Assembly: GCA_904419295.1 (NCBI GenBank)
Contig: CAJFRA010000022.1
Location: forward strand, 1 to 41,223
Direction of reading: 5' to 3'
From: Candidatus Pseudobutyricicoccus lothianensis
Lineage (GTDB): Bacteria; Bacillota; Clostridia; Oscillospirales; Butyricicoccaceae
DNA: 41,223 bases
Shown here: positions 25,100-32,289 of the stretch, piece after piece
How positions within the stretch are numbered: position 1 is the first letter of the stretch
Layout: the number at the start of each line of letters is the position of its first letter
Position numbers and translations under genes: made by a program
Notes under the pieces: generated by a model
What the model was told of the DNA's origin: nothing
What the model saw: the letters and a program-made list of their open reading frames with translations, nothing else
Database searches by the model: none

Positions 25100-25127
25100 A
25101 TTGTAGCCAAACTGCGGCCAATGTCAA
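25100..25127 (-). promoter_or_regulatory. Promoter of the murD operon
   Basis: A perfect TTGACA (25122-25127) and TACAAT (25100-25105) with a 16-bp spacer on the minus strand, about 60 bp upstream of murD. It is divergent from the rnpB promoter. Confidence 0.75.
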
Positions 25128-25184
25128 ATAAAATCCGGCGTCCTTCCCCTCTTCTTTTTTGCCGCATTTTCTCCCTTTCGTTGG

Positions 25185-25214
25185 TTGACAGAGACCTTCC
25201 CCGCTGTGTATAAT
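25185..25214 (+). promoter_or_regulatory. Promoter of rnpB
   Basis: Consensus TTGACA (25185-25190), 18-bp spacer, consensus TATAAT (25209-25214), as expected for a stable-RNA gene. Confidence 0.85.
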
Positions 25215-25221
25215 AAATAAC

Positions 25222-25578
25222 CGAGTAAGCTGAGCAGCCGCGTGCACAGCGCCGAAAGGCCGTGTATGAGGAAAGTCCGGGCTTCACAGGGCAGGATAGC
25301 GGATAACGTCCGCCGGAGGCGACTCTAGGACAAGTGCAACAGAGATATACCGCCGCGCCTGGCGCGGTAAGGGTGGAAAGGCGGGGTAAGAGCCCACCGG
25401 TCCCACAGGTGACTGCGGGACCCTGTAAACTCTATCCGAAGCAACACCGCAGAGAAAACAGCGCCTTTGGGTGCAGGGCTTGCCCGGCCCGTTTTCGGCA
25501 GGTGGCTCGAGGCGTGTGGCAACATGCGTCCCAGATAGATGGCTGCACAGACAGAACCCGGCTTACAGGCTTGCTCCT
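25222..25578 (+). ncRNA. rnpB: RNase P RNA, bacterial type A
   Basis: This is the catalytic RNA of RNase P, which removes tRNA 5' leaders. P1 is formed by GAGTAAGC (25223-25230) with GCTTGCTC (25569-25576). The P4/J region GAGGAAAGTCCGGGCTTCAC follows. Other universal segments are AGTGCAACAGAGA, AAGGGTGGAAAGG, GGTAAGAGCCCACC and the 3' core ACAGAACCCGGCTTAC. The AAGGGTG/GGTAAGAG layout fits type A, not the Bacillus-type B. Length is about 355 nt. It has its own promoter and a very strong terminator. Confidence 0.96.
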
Positions 25579-25579
25579 C

Positions 25580-25620
25580 CATAGGAAAAGGGAATGCATC
25601 ATGCATTCCCTTTTCCTATG
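25580..25620. terminator. 20-bp perfect palindrome ending rnpB
   Basis: 25580-25599 and 25601-25620 are perfect inverted repeats separated by a single C. The outer stem contains AGGAAAAGGG/CCCTTTTCCT. It lies between rnpB and a converging membrane protein gene whose stop is at 25625, so it probably serves both. In RNA the central bases must open to make a loop. Confidence 0.85.
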
Positions 25621-25624
25621 GGCT

Positions 25625-26236
25625 TTATGAATCTTGCGGTTTGTTTCCTGCACATTGGATCAGGCCGGCACACAGCTGGCAGAGGGCCCACAGGGCCTGT
25701 GCAAAGACGAAGAGAGCCACCGCCAGCCACAGGGGGCGTATCTTTTGAGCTGTAGCCGTCACAGGCAGCAGCCAGGGAAGGTTTCCGGAAAAGAGGAACA
25801 ACAGGTTTTGCAGCAGGCCCAGCCCGCCCAAGGCCAGATAGCGGAAAACAGGCCCTTGGGCCTTGTCCCGCCATTGGGAGTCTGCAGAGCGGATCTGCAG
25901 TGCAGAGCCGTCCCAGATCCGATACAGCCAGAGCAAAAGCAACAGATTTTGTCCTATGAGGGCAGGCGTCCATTCCGCAGAGGCAAAAGTTGCAGTCCCC
26001 CAGTTGAGCAGACAAAGGGCAGAGAGGCCGGCGGCCAGCCACCAAAGACGCCGCAGCGGTTGGACGGCCGCGAGCAGCCAGCTTCCGGCCAGCAGGACCA
26101 GGCCGCCCACTGCCGCCAGTCCATGACGCAGCAAAGGCTGCTCAAGGGGGATCGGCAGGGCCAAAAGCAACAGGGCTAAGAGCAAAAGGGCGAATGCGCG
26201 CCGCAGTGCACCGGCAGACCCCATCCATATTTTCAT
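25625..26236 (-). CDS. Hypothetical membrane protein
   Basis: I do not recognise this 203-residue protein. It is Leu/Ala/Trp-rich with about six predicted membrane helices. The first follows the basic MKIWMGSAGALRR; later ones include VGGLVLLAGSWLLAAV and the last near FVFAQALWALCQLCAG. There is no clear catalytic motif. The ATG at 26236 follows AGGGAGG; the longer frame upstream has no site. It stands alone between rnpB and a GntR gene, so context gives no clue. Confidence 0.65.
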   Translation of the reverse strand: MKIWMGSAGALRRAFALLLLALLLLALPIPLEQPLLRHGLAAVGGLVLLAGSWLLAAVQPLRRLWWLAAGLSALCLLNWGTATFASAEWTPALIGQNLLLLLWLYRIWDGSALQIRSADSQWRDKAQGPVFRYLALGGLGLLQNLLFLFSGNLPWLLPVTATAQKIRPLWLAVALFVFAQALWALCQLCAGLIQCAGNKPQDS

Positions 26237-26471
26237 TGTACAGCCTCCCTCCTTTTTTGGCTCGGCCCCCGGGCCCTTACCGGCCTGGCTGCAGCTGTAG
26301 ATGGTGTGGGCCACAACGGACACACACACACCAGACAGGCTGGGTCAGAGTTCGTGAGCGAGCTCAAAAGAAAACGATACAGTTCGAACAAAAAAGAAAG
26401 CGAATGCCGACGTTGTTTTATAAAATTTTACCACACCTTTCGACTGCTGTCCAGCTTAAAGGAGAAACATT

Positions 26472-26487
26472 GCAAGATATTTCTTGC
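26472..26487. promoter_or_regulatory. Palindrome overlapping the GntR promoter
   Basis: GCAAGA-TATT-TCTTGC is a perfect inverted repeat whose right arm overlaps the -35 element of the GntR gene. It is a candidate operator for autoregulation; binding by this GntR protein is inference. Confidence 0.45.
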
Positions 26488-26512
26488 TACCGCTGACGAC
26501 CTGGGGTATAAT
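26484..26512 (+). promoter_or_regulatory. Promoter of the GntR gene
   Basis: TTGCTA (26484-26489), 17-bp spacer, perfect TATAAT (26507-26512). Confidence 0.65.
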
Positions 26513-26570
26513 CGTTACCAAAGAAACTGCGCTGCGGCCAGGCCGCGGCGATCGGGCAAGGAGGCAGGCC

Positions 26571-27224
26571 ATGAAAAAGTTTGATGACTCTTTGAGCGGC
26601 AACCCGCTGCGCAAGCACGTGTATAAAGAGATCGAAAAGGCCATTTTGGATGGGGTATTCCCGCCGGGCTATTCTCTGACTGAAGGAAAGCTCTCCCACG
26701 AGTTGGGCGTCAGCCGTACGCCGGTGCGCGAAGCTCTGATGCAGCTGGAGCTGGAAGGGCTGGTCAAGACCGTACCCAACAAGGGGGCTGTGGTAGTAGG
26801 CGTCACCAGCCAGGATATCGATGACATCTACACCATCCGCACCCGCATCGAAGGGTTGGCCACCCGGCGTTGTGCCCAACACATCGGCGAAGAAGAGCTG
26901 GAAGAGCTGCGGCAAGTGGTGGAACTGCAAGAATATTTTGTAACAAAGCAGGACTATTTGCAGGTATGGCACCTGGACAGCCGTTTCCACGAGCTGATCT
27001 ACGAAGGCTGCCGCTCCCGGCCGCTCAAACAGATCTTATCTTTGTTCCACAATTACATCCAAAAAGCCCGGGAATACTCGGTGAAATCCGGCAGGGCCAA
27101 GGCGTCGACCCAGGAGCACCGGGCGATCTTCGACGCCATTGAAGCCCACGATCTGGACCGGGCCGAAGCCGCTATGGCCCTCCACGTCAACAATGCCAGG
27201 GACGCTTTTTTTGAATATATGTAA
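26571..27224 (+). CDS. GntR family regulator, FadR/FCD subfamily
   Basis: This is a 217-residue regulator. The N-terminal winged helix covers about residues 10-75, with the GntR signature LTEGKLSHELGVSRTPVREAL and wing VPNKGAVVV. The C-terminal all-helical FCD domain has the metal/ligand-binding pattern Asp in HLDSRFHELIY, His in EHRAIFDAI and His in ALHVNNARD. Such regulators bind carboxylates such as sugar acids, lactate or amino acids. The ATG at 26571 follows AAGGAGG. It precedes an ATPase gene but a terminator separates them, so its target is not evident. Confidence 0.88.
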   Translation: MKKFDDSLSGNPLRKHVYKEIEKAILDGVFPPGYSLTEGKLSHELGVSRTPVREALMQLELEGLVKTVPNKGAVVVGVTSQDIDDIYTIRTRIEGLATRRCAQHIGEEELEELRQVVELQEYFVTKQDYLQVWHLDSRFHELIYEGCRSRPLKQILSLFHNYIQKAREYSVKSGRAKASTQEHRAIFDAIEAHDLDRAEAAMALHVNNARDAFFEYM

Positions 27225-27238
27225 CAGGGCTTTTCAAG

Positions 27239-27277
27239 GGCCCCGCAAACTTTTTCCACGGTTTGCGGGGCCTTTCT
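27239..27277 (+). terminator. Terminator of the GntR gene
   Basis: GGCCCCGCAAAC (27239-27250) pairs perfectly with GTTTGCGGGGCC (27261-27272), followed by a short T-run. Confidence 0.85.
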
Positions 27278-27339
27278 GTTCCCATCCTCCCCACCGCCAC
27301 ATAGTATGGCGTGAAAGACAACAACGGGAGGAACTTGCC

Positions 27340-28413
27340 ATGAATGAATCCATATCCTATCGGTTCTTTTTGGGCGCCAACTCCAGTCAGGGGTTTGTCT
27401 CCTTTTTTCCCAACGCCACAAGCGATCCGGCCATCGCCCACAACTATGTGTTCAAAGGCGGGCCGGGCTGCGGAAAATCCACCGCCATGCGCCGGGTGGT
27501 GGATGAGGCGGCACAGCGGGGGCTGCGCCGTGAGATCATCTATTGTTCATCGGATCCGGGCTCCTTGGATGGGGCACTGTTCCCCACCATCGGCGCCGCT
27601 GTTTACGACGGCACTGCCCCCCATACCATCGAGCTGGCCTTTCCCGGCGCCGAAGGCAGCTATGTGACGCCCCCGCCCTTCCAGGATGCCAAGGCTTTGC
27701 AAGGAAAAACAGCCGGTTTGCGTCAGGCAAATGGGCAACTGGGCCGCCATTATCAGCAGGTATTCCGCTTGACGGCGGCAGCCGGCAAAGTGCGGGAGAA
27801 TATCCGGGCGCGTCTGGAACCCATCGGGGATTTGGCCCGTTTGACCAAACGGGCCCAGGGCATCATCGGCCGGGAATTGCCCCACGCTGTGGGACCGGGC
27901 CGCGAGAAGAAGCGCTTTCTCAGCGGCATCACGCCCGAAGGTCTGTTGTGCTTCTACGATTCGGTGGAAGCGTTGGCCAAAAAAGTCTACGACTTGCAGG
28001 ATCCCTATGGCTTTGCTTCCGCATTGCTGGAACCCATTTGCAAAGCGGCTTTAGAGCGCGGCCACGAGGTCTATGCCTGCTATAGCCCACTCCACCCTGA
28101 CCGGTTGGAACACCTGATCTTGCCAGGCTTGGAGCTGGCTTTTGTCACATCCAATTCCTATCACACATACCCGGGCGGTATCTACCGCCGCATCAACATC
28201 GCCGGCATCCTGGACCGGGCCGCCTTGCGGGAAGTGCGGGGCGAGGTGCGGCTGCTGCAAAAAATCGAACGCTCCCTGCTGGAAGACGCTGTGGAGGAGC
28301 TCCACAATACCAAAGGGATCCACGACCGGCTGGAATCCTATTACCGTCCACATTTGGATTTTGACGCCATGGATCGCAAAACAGAAGAATTGCTGCAAAC
28401 CATCTTTGACTAG
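27340..28413 (+). CDS. P-loop ATPase of unknown function (PRK06851-like)
   Basis: This is a 357-residue protein with Walker A GGPGCGKST at 40-48. A YCSSDPGSLDG segment follows about 30 residues later. The second half starts KKRFLSGITPEG and looks like a degenerate second NTPase lobe. This architecture is that of a conserved Firmicutes ATPase family (PRK06851 type) with no assigned function. The ATG at 27340 has a GGGAGGAA site; the frame upstream overlaps the preceding terminator. I see no good promoter in the 60 bp between that terminator and the gene, so weak readthrough or an atypical promoter is likely. Confidence 0.75.
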   Translation: MNESISYRFFLGANSSQGFVSFFPNATSDPAIAHNYVFKGGPGCGKSTAMRRVVDEAAQRGLRREIIYCSSDPGSLDGALFPTIGAAVYDGTAPHTIELAFPGAEGSYVTPPPFQDAKALQGKTAGLRQANGQLGRHYQQVFRLTAAAGKVRENIRARLEPIGDLARLTKRAQGIIGRELPHAVGPGREKKRFLSGITPEGLLCFYDSVEALAKKVYDLQDPYGFASALLEPICKAALERGHEVYACYSPLHPDRLEHLILPGLELAFVTSNSYHTYPGGIYRRINIAGILDRAALREVRGEVRLLQKIERSLLEDAVEELHNTKGIHDRLESYYRPHLDFDAMDRKTEELLQTIFD

Positions 28414-28446
28414 GGTTTGACAAAGGAAATTTCACCATCCCTCCAG

Positions 28447-28475
28447 AAAAAGGCCTGGGTCGCCCAGGCCTTTTT
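28447..28475. terminator. Terminator of the ATPase gene (bidirectional shape)
   Basis: AAAAAGGCCTGGG (28447-28459) and CCCAGGCCTTTTT (28463-28475) form a 13-bp perfect stem with a three-base spacer; the T-run is part of the stem end. Confidence 0.9.
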
Positions 28476-28494
28476 CTTATGGGGTGAAGTATGG

Positions 28495-28533
28495 AAAAAC
28501 CGGGCGGCCCATGGGTCTCCACAGGCCGCCCGG
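28495..28533 (-). terminator. Terminator of the sulfite reductase-like gene
   Basis: CCGGGCGGCC (28500-28509) pairs with GGCCGCCCGG (28524-28533). On the minus strand the stem is followed by UUUUU. Confidence 0.85.
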
Positions 28534-28568
28534 CACAGCATACCTCTTTCAACTGAGGCCAACTGCCA

Positions 28569-29504
28569 TCAGCACTTGGCGCCGGCCACAGTCTCGATCT
28601 CCAAAATTTCTTCTTTGCGTTTCAGCAGGTTGTCCGAAACCAGCATCTTCTCCACTTTATCCACGCCCAAGCGGTCCACCGTCTCGCCAAAGCGTTCGCC
28701 CGAAATGCCTTTGTACTTGAAGAGAAGGATGGCTTTTTCCACCACGCGGATCACTTCTTCCCGGGTGAACAGGTGGTTCAGCGGTGTGCCCATGCGCACT
28801 TTTTTGCCCCAGCGGCCGCCGACATAAACTTTGTACATCGTCTCGCTTTCTTCCAGGGCGTCAAAGCGGCAGGTTCCGGCGCAGCGGCCGCAGTTGTTGC
28901 ATTTTTCCCGGTCGATGACCGCCTGCTTCCCTTCCATGGAGATGGCATCCATGGGGCAAGCCGGCACCATGGAGCAGGAAGCGCAGCCTTTACAGCCGCC
29001 TTCCTTCAGCTTGGGTACCCGCTGGCCGACGATGCCCAGATCGTTTAGGTCGGGTTTGACGCAGTTGTTGGGGCAGCCGCCCACGGCGATCTTGAATTTG
29101 TGAGGCAAGATCACATCGTGGTAGCCGTTGTAATACAGCTCGTGGAGCTCTTTGGCCAAAGCCTGGGTGTCGTACAAGCCAAAGACACAGGTAGTGCCTT
29201 TGCAGCTGACCACCGGACGCACTTTGGAGCCGGTGCCGCCTGTGACCATCCCCGCCTGGGCCACGTATTGCTGGAACGCTTCGATGTTGTCGTAATGGAT
29301 CCCCGGCAGCTCCACTGTCAGGCGGGAGGTAAAGGTGATTTTGCCATTGCCGAATTTTTCAGCGGCTTCGCTGAGGCATTTCATCTGTTCGGCCGTCAGG
29401 ATGCCGTTCTCTGTGATGATACGGCCGGAAAATTCCTCCGTACCACGGTTGAGCAGGAAACCTTGTCCTTTGACACGCTTGATGTCACTTGCTGCAATTG
29501 CCAT
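28569..29504 (-). CDS. Siroheme sulfite/nitrite reductase-like protein with 2[4Fe-4S] ferredoxin insert (AsrC-like)
   Basis: This is a 311-residue protein built like the anaerobic sulfite reductase subunit AsrC and related single-subunit proteins. The N-terminal ferredoxin-like half-domain reads FTSRLTVELPGI. Two cysteine pairs for the siroheme-linked cluster follow, in VSCKGTTC and GGCPNNC. A dicluster ferredoxin insert (CKGCASC...ACP and CNNCGRCAGTC) completes it. The first siroheme pair is spaced C-x4-C here. It may reduce sulfite, nitrite or another small oxyanion in the cytoplasm; no AsrA/AsrB genes are nearby, so the electron donor is unknown. The gene is divergent from a LysR regulator, which probably controls it. 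Confidence 0.85.
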   Translation of the reverse strand: MAIAASDIKRVKGQGFLLNRGTEEFSGRIITENGILTAEQMKCLSEAAEKFGNGKITFTSRLTVELPGIHYDNIEAFQQYVAQAGMVTGGTGSKVRPVVSCKGTTCVFGLYDTQALAKELHELYYNGYHDVILPHKFKIAVGGCPNNCVKPDLNDLGIVGQRVPKLKEGGCKGCASCSMVPACPMDAISMEGKQAVIDREKCNNCGRCAGTCRFDALEESETMYKVYVGGRWGKKVRMGTPLNHLFTREEVIRVVEKAILLFKYKGISGERFGETVDRLGVDKVEKMLVSDNLLKRKEEILEIETVAGAKC

Positions 29505-29559
29505 AATCGATCCTCCACATTTTTCTCATTCATTGTCCACGATTCTTTCCAGTAATCCT

Positions 29560-29588
29560 ATCATACCTCTTGCAGTTCATAAGGTCAA
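29560..29588 (-). promoter_or_regulatory. Promoter of the sulfite reductase-like gene
   Basis: TTGACC (29583-29588) and TATGAT (29560-29565), 17-bp spacer, minus strand. It is interleaved with the opposing LysR promoter. Confidence 0.65.
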
Positions 29589-29598
29589 ATAGTAATAT
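29570..29598 (+). promoter_or_regulatory. Promoter of the LysR gene
   Basis: TTGCAG (29570-29575) and TAATAT (29593-29598), 17-bp spacer. Its spacer contains the -35 of the divergent gene. GTTCATA occurs twice in direct orientation here (29574-29580 and 29607-29613). Confidence 0.55.
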
Positions 29599-29644
29599 TG
29601 AATCAAGTTCATAGGTAAAATACGATCAAAGAAGGTGCAACAGT

Positions 29645-30532
29645 ATGACCATTCGCCATTTGCGCATTTTCATCGCTGTGGCTGAAACGGGCAAAATGGG
29701 CTTGGCAGCCAAGCAGCTGTTCATTGCCCAACCCACCGTCAGCCAAGTGATCGCCGATATCGAAGAGAGCTATGGGGTCCAATTGTTTGAACGGTTGTCT
29801 AAAAAATTGTATATCACCGATGCCGGCCGTCAGCTGCTCAGCTATGCCCGCCATATCGTCAGCCTGTTCGATGAGATGGAGTGCAGCCTGCGCAACGCTT
29901 CGGCCCAAGTGCGGCTCAAGTTGGGAGCCACCATCACAGTGGGCGCCTGTGTGCTCACCCAGGCCGTCCGCCGGTTTGAGGCCAGTTATCCGCCGGCCCA
30001 AGTCCAGGTGTTCGTGGATAACACCCAAGTCATCGAGCAAATGCTGCTGCGCAGCCAGCTGGACTTGGCCTTGGCCGAAGGGACCATCACCCACCCGGAC
30101 CTGGTGGTCCGGCCGGTGATACAAGATGAACTCGTGCTGGTGTGCGGCGCCGGCCACCCTTTTGCAGAACGGGCCTCCCTTACCGCTGCCGACCTGCAAG
30201 GGCAAGCATTCGTGCTGCGGGAAGAAGGGAGCGGCACCCGGGCCATGCTGGAAGAATACCTCAAAGAAAACGGTGTCACCATAGACCCCAAATGGGTGTG
30301 CCATTCCGCCGACTCCATCCTCAATGCTGTGGCCGACGGCCAGGGACTCACCTTGATCTCCCGTCTGCTGGCCGGGCCACTGGTGCGGCAGGGGCGCCTG
30401 CATCAACTGCCCTTGCAGGGCGCCGCCCTTGGCCGCACCTTCAATTTGGTGTATCACAAAAATAAGTACCTATCCGACCCTCTGCGCCACCTGATGGAGA
30501 CCATCGCCGGAAGCGATCATTTGGGGTCATAG
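29645..30532 (+). CDS. LysR family transcriptional regulator (CysL/YeiE-like)
   Basis: The 295-residue protein has the LysR winged helix-turn-helix at 1-65 (HLRIFIAVAETGKMGLAAKQLF, TVSQVIADIE). A linker helix and a periplasmic-binding-protein-like effector domain (LGATITVGACVL, LALAEGTI, REEGSGTRAMLEEYL) follow. The GSGTR motif is typical of the CysL/CbbR/YeiE branch, several of which sense sulfur or nitrogen oxyanions or their assimilation products. It faces the sulfite reductase-like gene with overlapping promoters, which points to control of that gene and of itself. Its 3' end overlaps the CoA-disulfide reductase gene by 16 bp on the other strand. Confidence 0.88.
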   Translation: MTIRHLRIFIAVAETGKMGLAAKQLFIAQPTVSQVIADIEESYGVQLFERLSKKLYITDAGRQLLSYARHIVSLFDEMECSLRNASAQVRLKLGATITVGACVLTQAVRRFEASYPPAQVQVFVDNTQVIEQMLLRSQLDLALAEGTITHPDLVVRPVIQDELVLVCGAGHPFAERASLTAADLQGQAFVLREEGSGTRAMLEEYLKENGVTIDPKWVCHSADSILNAVADGQGLTLISRLLAGPLVRQGRLHQLPLQGAALGRTFNLVYHKNKYLSDPLRHLMETIAGSDHLGS

Positions 30533-32199
30533 CAGCCATGTTCCGGCGTTTGCCGGTCATTGGCTGCCAGTTCGTAAAAGCGCCAGCCGCCGGAAAGGTT
30601 GTAGCAATCGTACCCCAAGCCGGTGAGCATGCGGCAGGCCAGGTAGCTGCGCAGGCCAGAATGGCAATGAATGTAGACCGGCTTTTGGGGGTCGATCTCT
30701 GTATAGCGTTGGCGCAGCTCATCCAGCGGGATATGGATGAAGCCTTCGATATGGCCTGCCTCCCGCTCGGAAGGGGTGCGCACATCCAGCAGCGTGACGC
30801 TGCCATCCCGGGGCAGTTTGGCCACATCGTCCCAGAAGAAATTCTTGACTTTGCCGGTCAGCGTGTTTTCAATGACATAGCCCACAAAGTTCACCGGGTC
30901 TTTGGCCGAACCAAAGGGCGGGGCGTAGCACAGTTCCAGCTCGGTCAGATCCGTTGCGTTCAAGCCGGCGCGGATGGCAGTGGCCAGCACATCGCAGCGC
31001 TTGTCCACCCCATCGTAGCCCACCAGCTGCGCGCCCAGAATGCGGCCGGTCTCCTTTTCATAAATGGTCTTGATGGAAATGCCGTGGCCGCCCGGGTAAT
31101 AGGAGGCGTGGGACTGGGAGTAGGTATATACTTTGTCGTAGTGCAGCCCGGCGGCTTGGGCGGTGCGCTCGTTGACGCCTGTCATGGCCACCGTCATGTC
31201 GAAGATCTTCAGCACCGAGGAGCCCTGGGTATTCTTATAAGAGGACGGGATACCGCAGATGTTGTCCGCCGCAATGCGGCCTTGCTTGTTGGCCGGGCCT
31301 GCCAGGGGGACATACCCTTTGTTCCCGGTGACGAAATCGGTGATCTCAATGGCATCGCCCACTGCATACACATCGGGGGCCGAAGTCTCCATGTGCTCGT
31401 TGACGATGATAGCACCTTTGGGGTTCAGGGCCAGTCCTGCCTGTTTGGCCAGCGCGGTATCCGGCCGCACGCCCACGGAGAGGATCACCATATCGGTCTC
31501 CACTTCCCCTTCGGAGAGCCGCAGGTTCAGCTTGTCGCCAGTGCCGTCGATGGCCTGAACCGCCTTGCCCAGCAGCAGATGGATGCCCTGGTCCCGCAGG
31601 TAGCGGTGCACTTCGGCCGCCATATCCCCATCCAGCGGGGCGATCACATGGTCGGCCAGCTCGACGATGGTCACATCCAGGCCGGCTTTTTTCAGGTTTT
31701 CCGCCATCTCCACACCGATGTAACCGCCGCCCACGACCACAGCGGTCTCCGGGAATTCCTCATCTACATAATCGCGGATCTTTACCGTATCCGGGATGTT
31801 GCGCAGGGTGAAGACCCGCGGGTCATCCGCCCCTTCCATAGGCGGTACCAAGGGAGCCGCCCCAGGGGAAAGCAACAGCTTGTCGTAGCTTTCCGTGTAC
31901 TCTTCCCCGGTGTCCACCCGACGCACGGTGACTGTTTTGGCCTGGGTGTCCACCGCCACAGCCTCCTGGTTGACCCGCACATCCACGTTGAAACGGGAGC
32001 GGAAGCTTTCCGGTGTCTGCAGCGTCAGCGCAGAACGCTTGGTGATCTCACCACCGATGTAATAAGGCAGACCGCAGTTGGCAAACGAAATATACGGCCC
32101 ACGCTCCAGCATCACGATCTCCGCTTGTTCATCCAGCCGGCGCAGCCGGGCTGCGGCAGAAGCGCCGCCGGCCACACCGCCTACGATTACAGTTTTCAC
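30517..32199 (-). CDS. CoA-disulfide reductase with C-terminal rhodanese domain
   Basis: This is a 560-residue flavoprotein. The FAD/NAD(P)H pyridine nucleotide-disulfide reductase part has VIVGGVAGGASAAARLRR at the start, active-site Cys42 in FANCGLPYYIGG, a second Rossmann motif VVGGGYIGVEMAE and the FAD-contact VYAVGDAIE. The C-terminal rhodanese domain (about 465-550) has a likely sulfur-carrying Cys512 in HCHSGLRS. CoADR-rhodanese fusions reduce CoA-disulfide, CoA-persulfide or polysulfide, and protect anaerobes or use sulfur. The start is a GTG at 32199 after GGAGGGG. No terminator is visible where it converges on the LysR gene. Confidence 0.92.
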   Translation of the reverse strand: MKTVIVGGVAGGASAAARLRRLDEQAEIVMLERGPYISFANCGLPYYIGGEITKRSALTLQTPESFRSRFNVDVRVNQEAVAVDTQAKTVTVRRVDTGEEYTESYDKLLLSPGAAPLVPPMEGADDPRVFTLRNIPDTVKIRDYVDEEFPETAVVVGGGYIGVEMAENLKKAGLDVTIVELADHVIAPLDGDMAAEVHRYLRDQGIHLLLGKAVQAIDGTGDKLNLRLSEGEVETDMVILSVGVRPDTALAKQAGLALNPKGAIIVNEHMETSAPDVYAVGDAIEITDFVTGNKGYVPLAGPANKQGRIAADNICGIPSSYKNTQGSSVLKIFDMTVAMTGVNERTAQAAGLHYDKVYTYSQSHASYYPGGHGISIKTIYEKETGRILGAQLVGYDGVDKRCDVLATAIRAGLNATDLTELELCYAPPFGSAKDPVNFVGYVIENTLTGKVKNFFWDDVAKLPRDGSVTLLDVRTPSEREAGHIEGFIHIPLDELRQRYTEIDPQKPVYIHCHSGLRSYLACRMLTGLGYDCYNLSGGWRFYELAANDRQTPEHGCYDPK

Positions 32200-32251
32200 A
32201 AAAACCCCTCCTTCTCATTGGTCGTCATTGCCTATTTTGACTGTTACTCCT

Positions 32252-32280
32252 ATTGTAACATACTGTCTGTCGATTGTAAA
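32252..32280 (-). promoter_or_regulatory. Promoter of the CoA-disulfide reductase gene
   Basis: TTTACA (32275-32280) and TACAAT (32252-32257), 17-bp spacer, minus strand, directly after the stop of the upstream gene. Confidence 0.7.
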
Positions 32281-32289
32281 ATAGCATCT

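Noticed and set aside
25039-25287. Upstream extension of murD
   Set aside because: It would cross the murD promoter and rnpB; the family start and a ribosome site are at 25038.
25334-25630. Short protein frames within the rnpB region on both strands
   Set aside because: The DNA is explained by the conserved RNase P RNA and its terminator.
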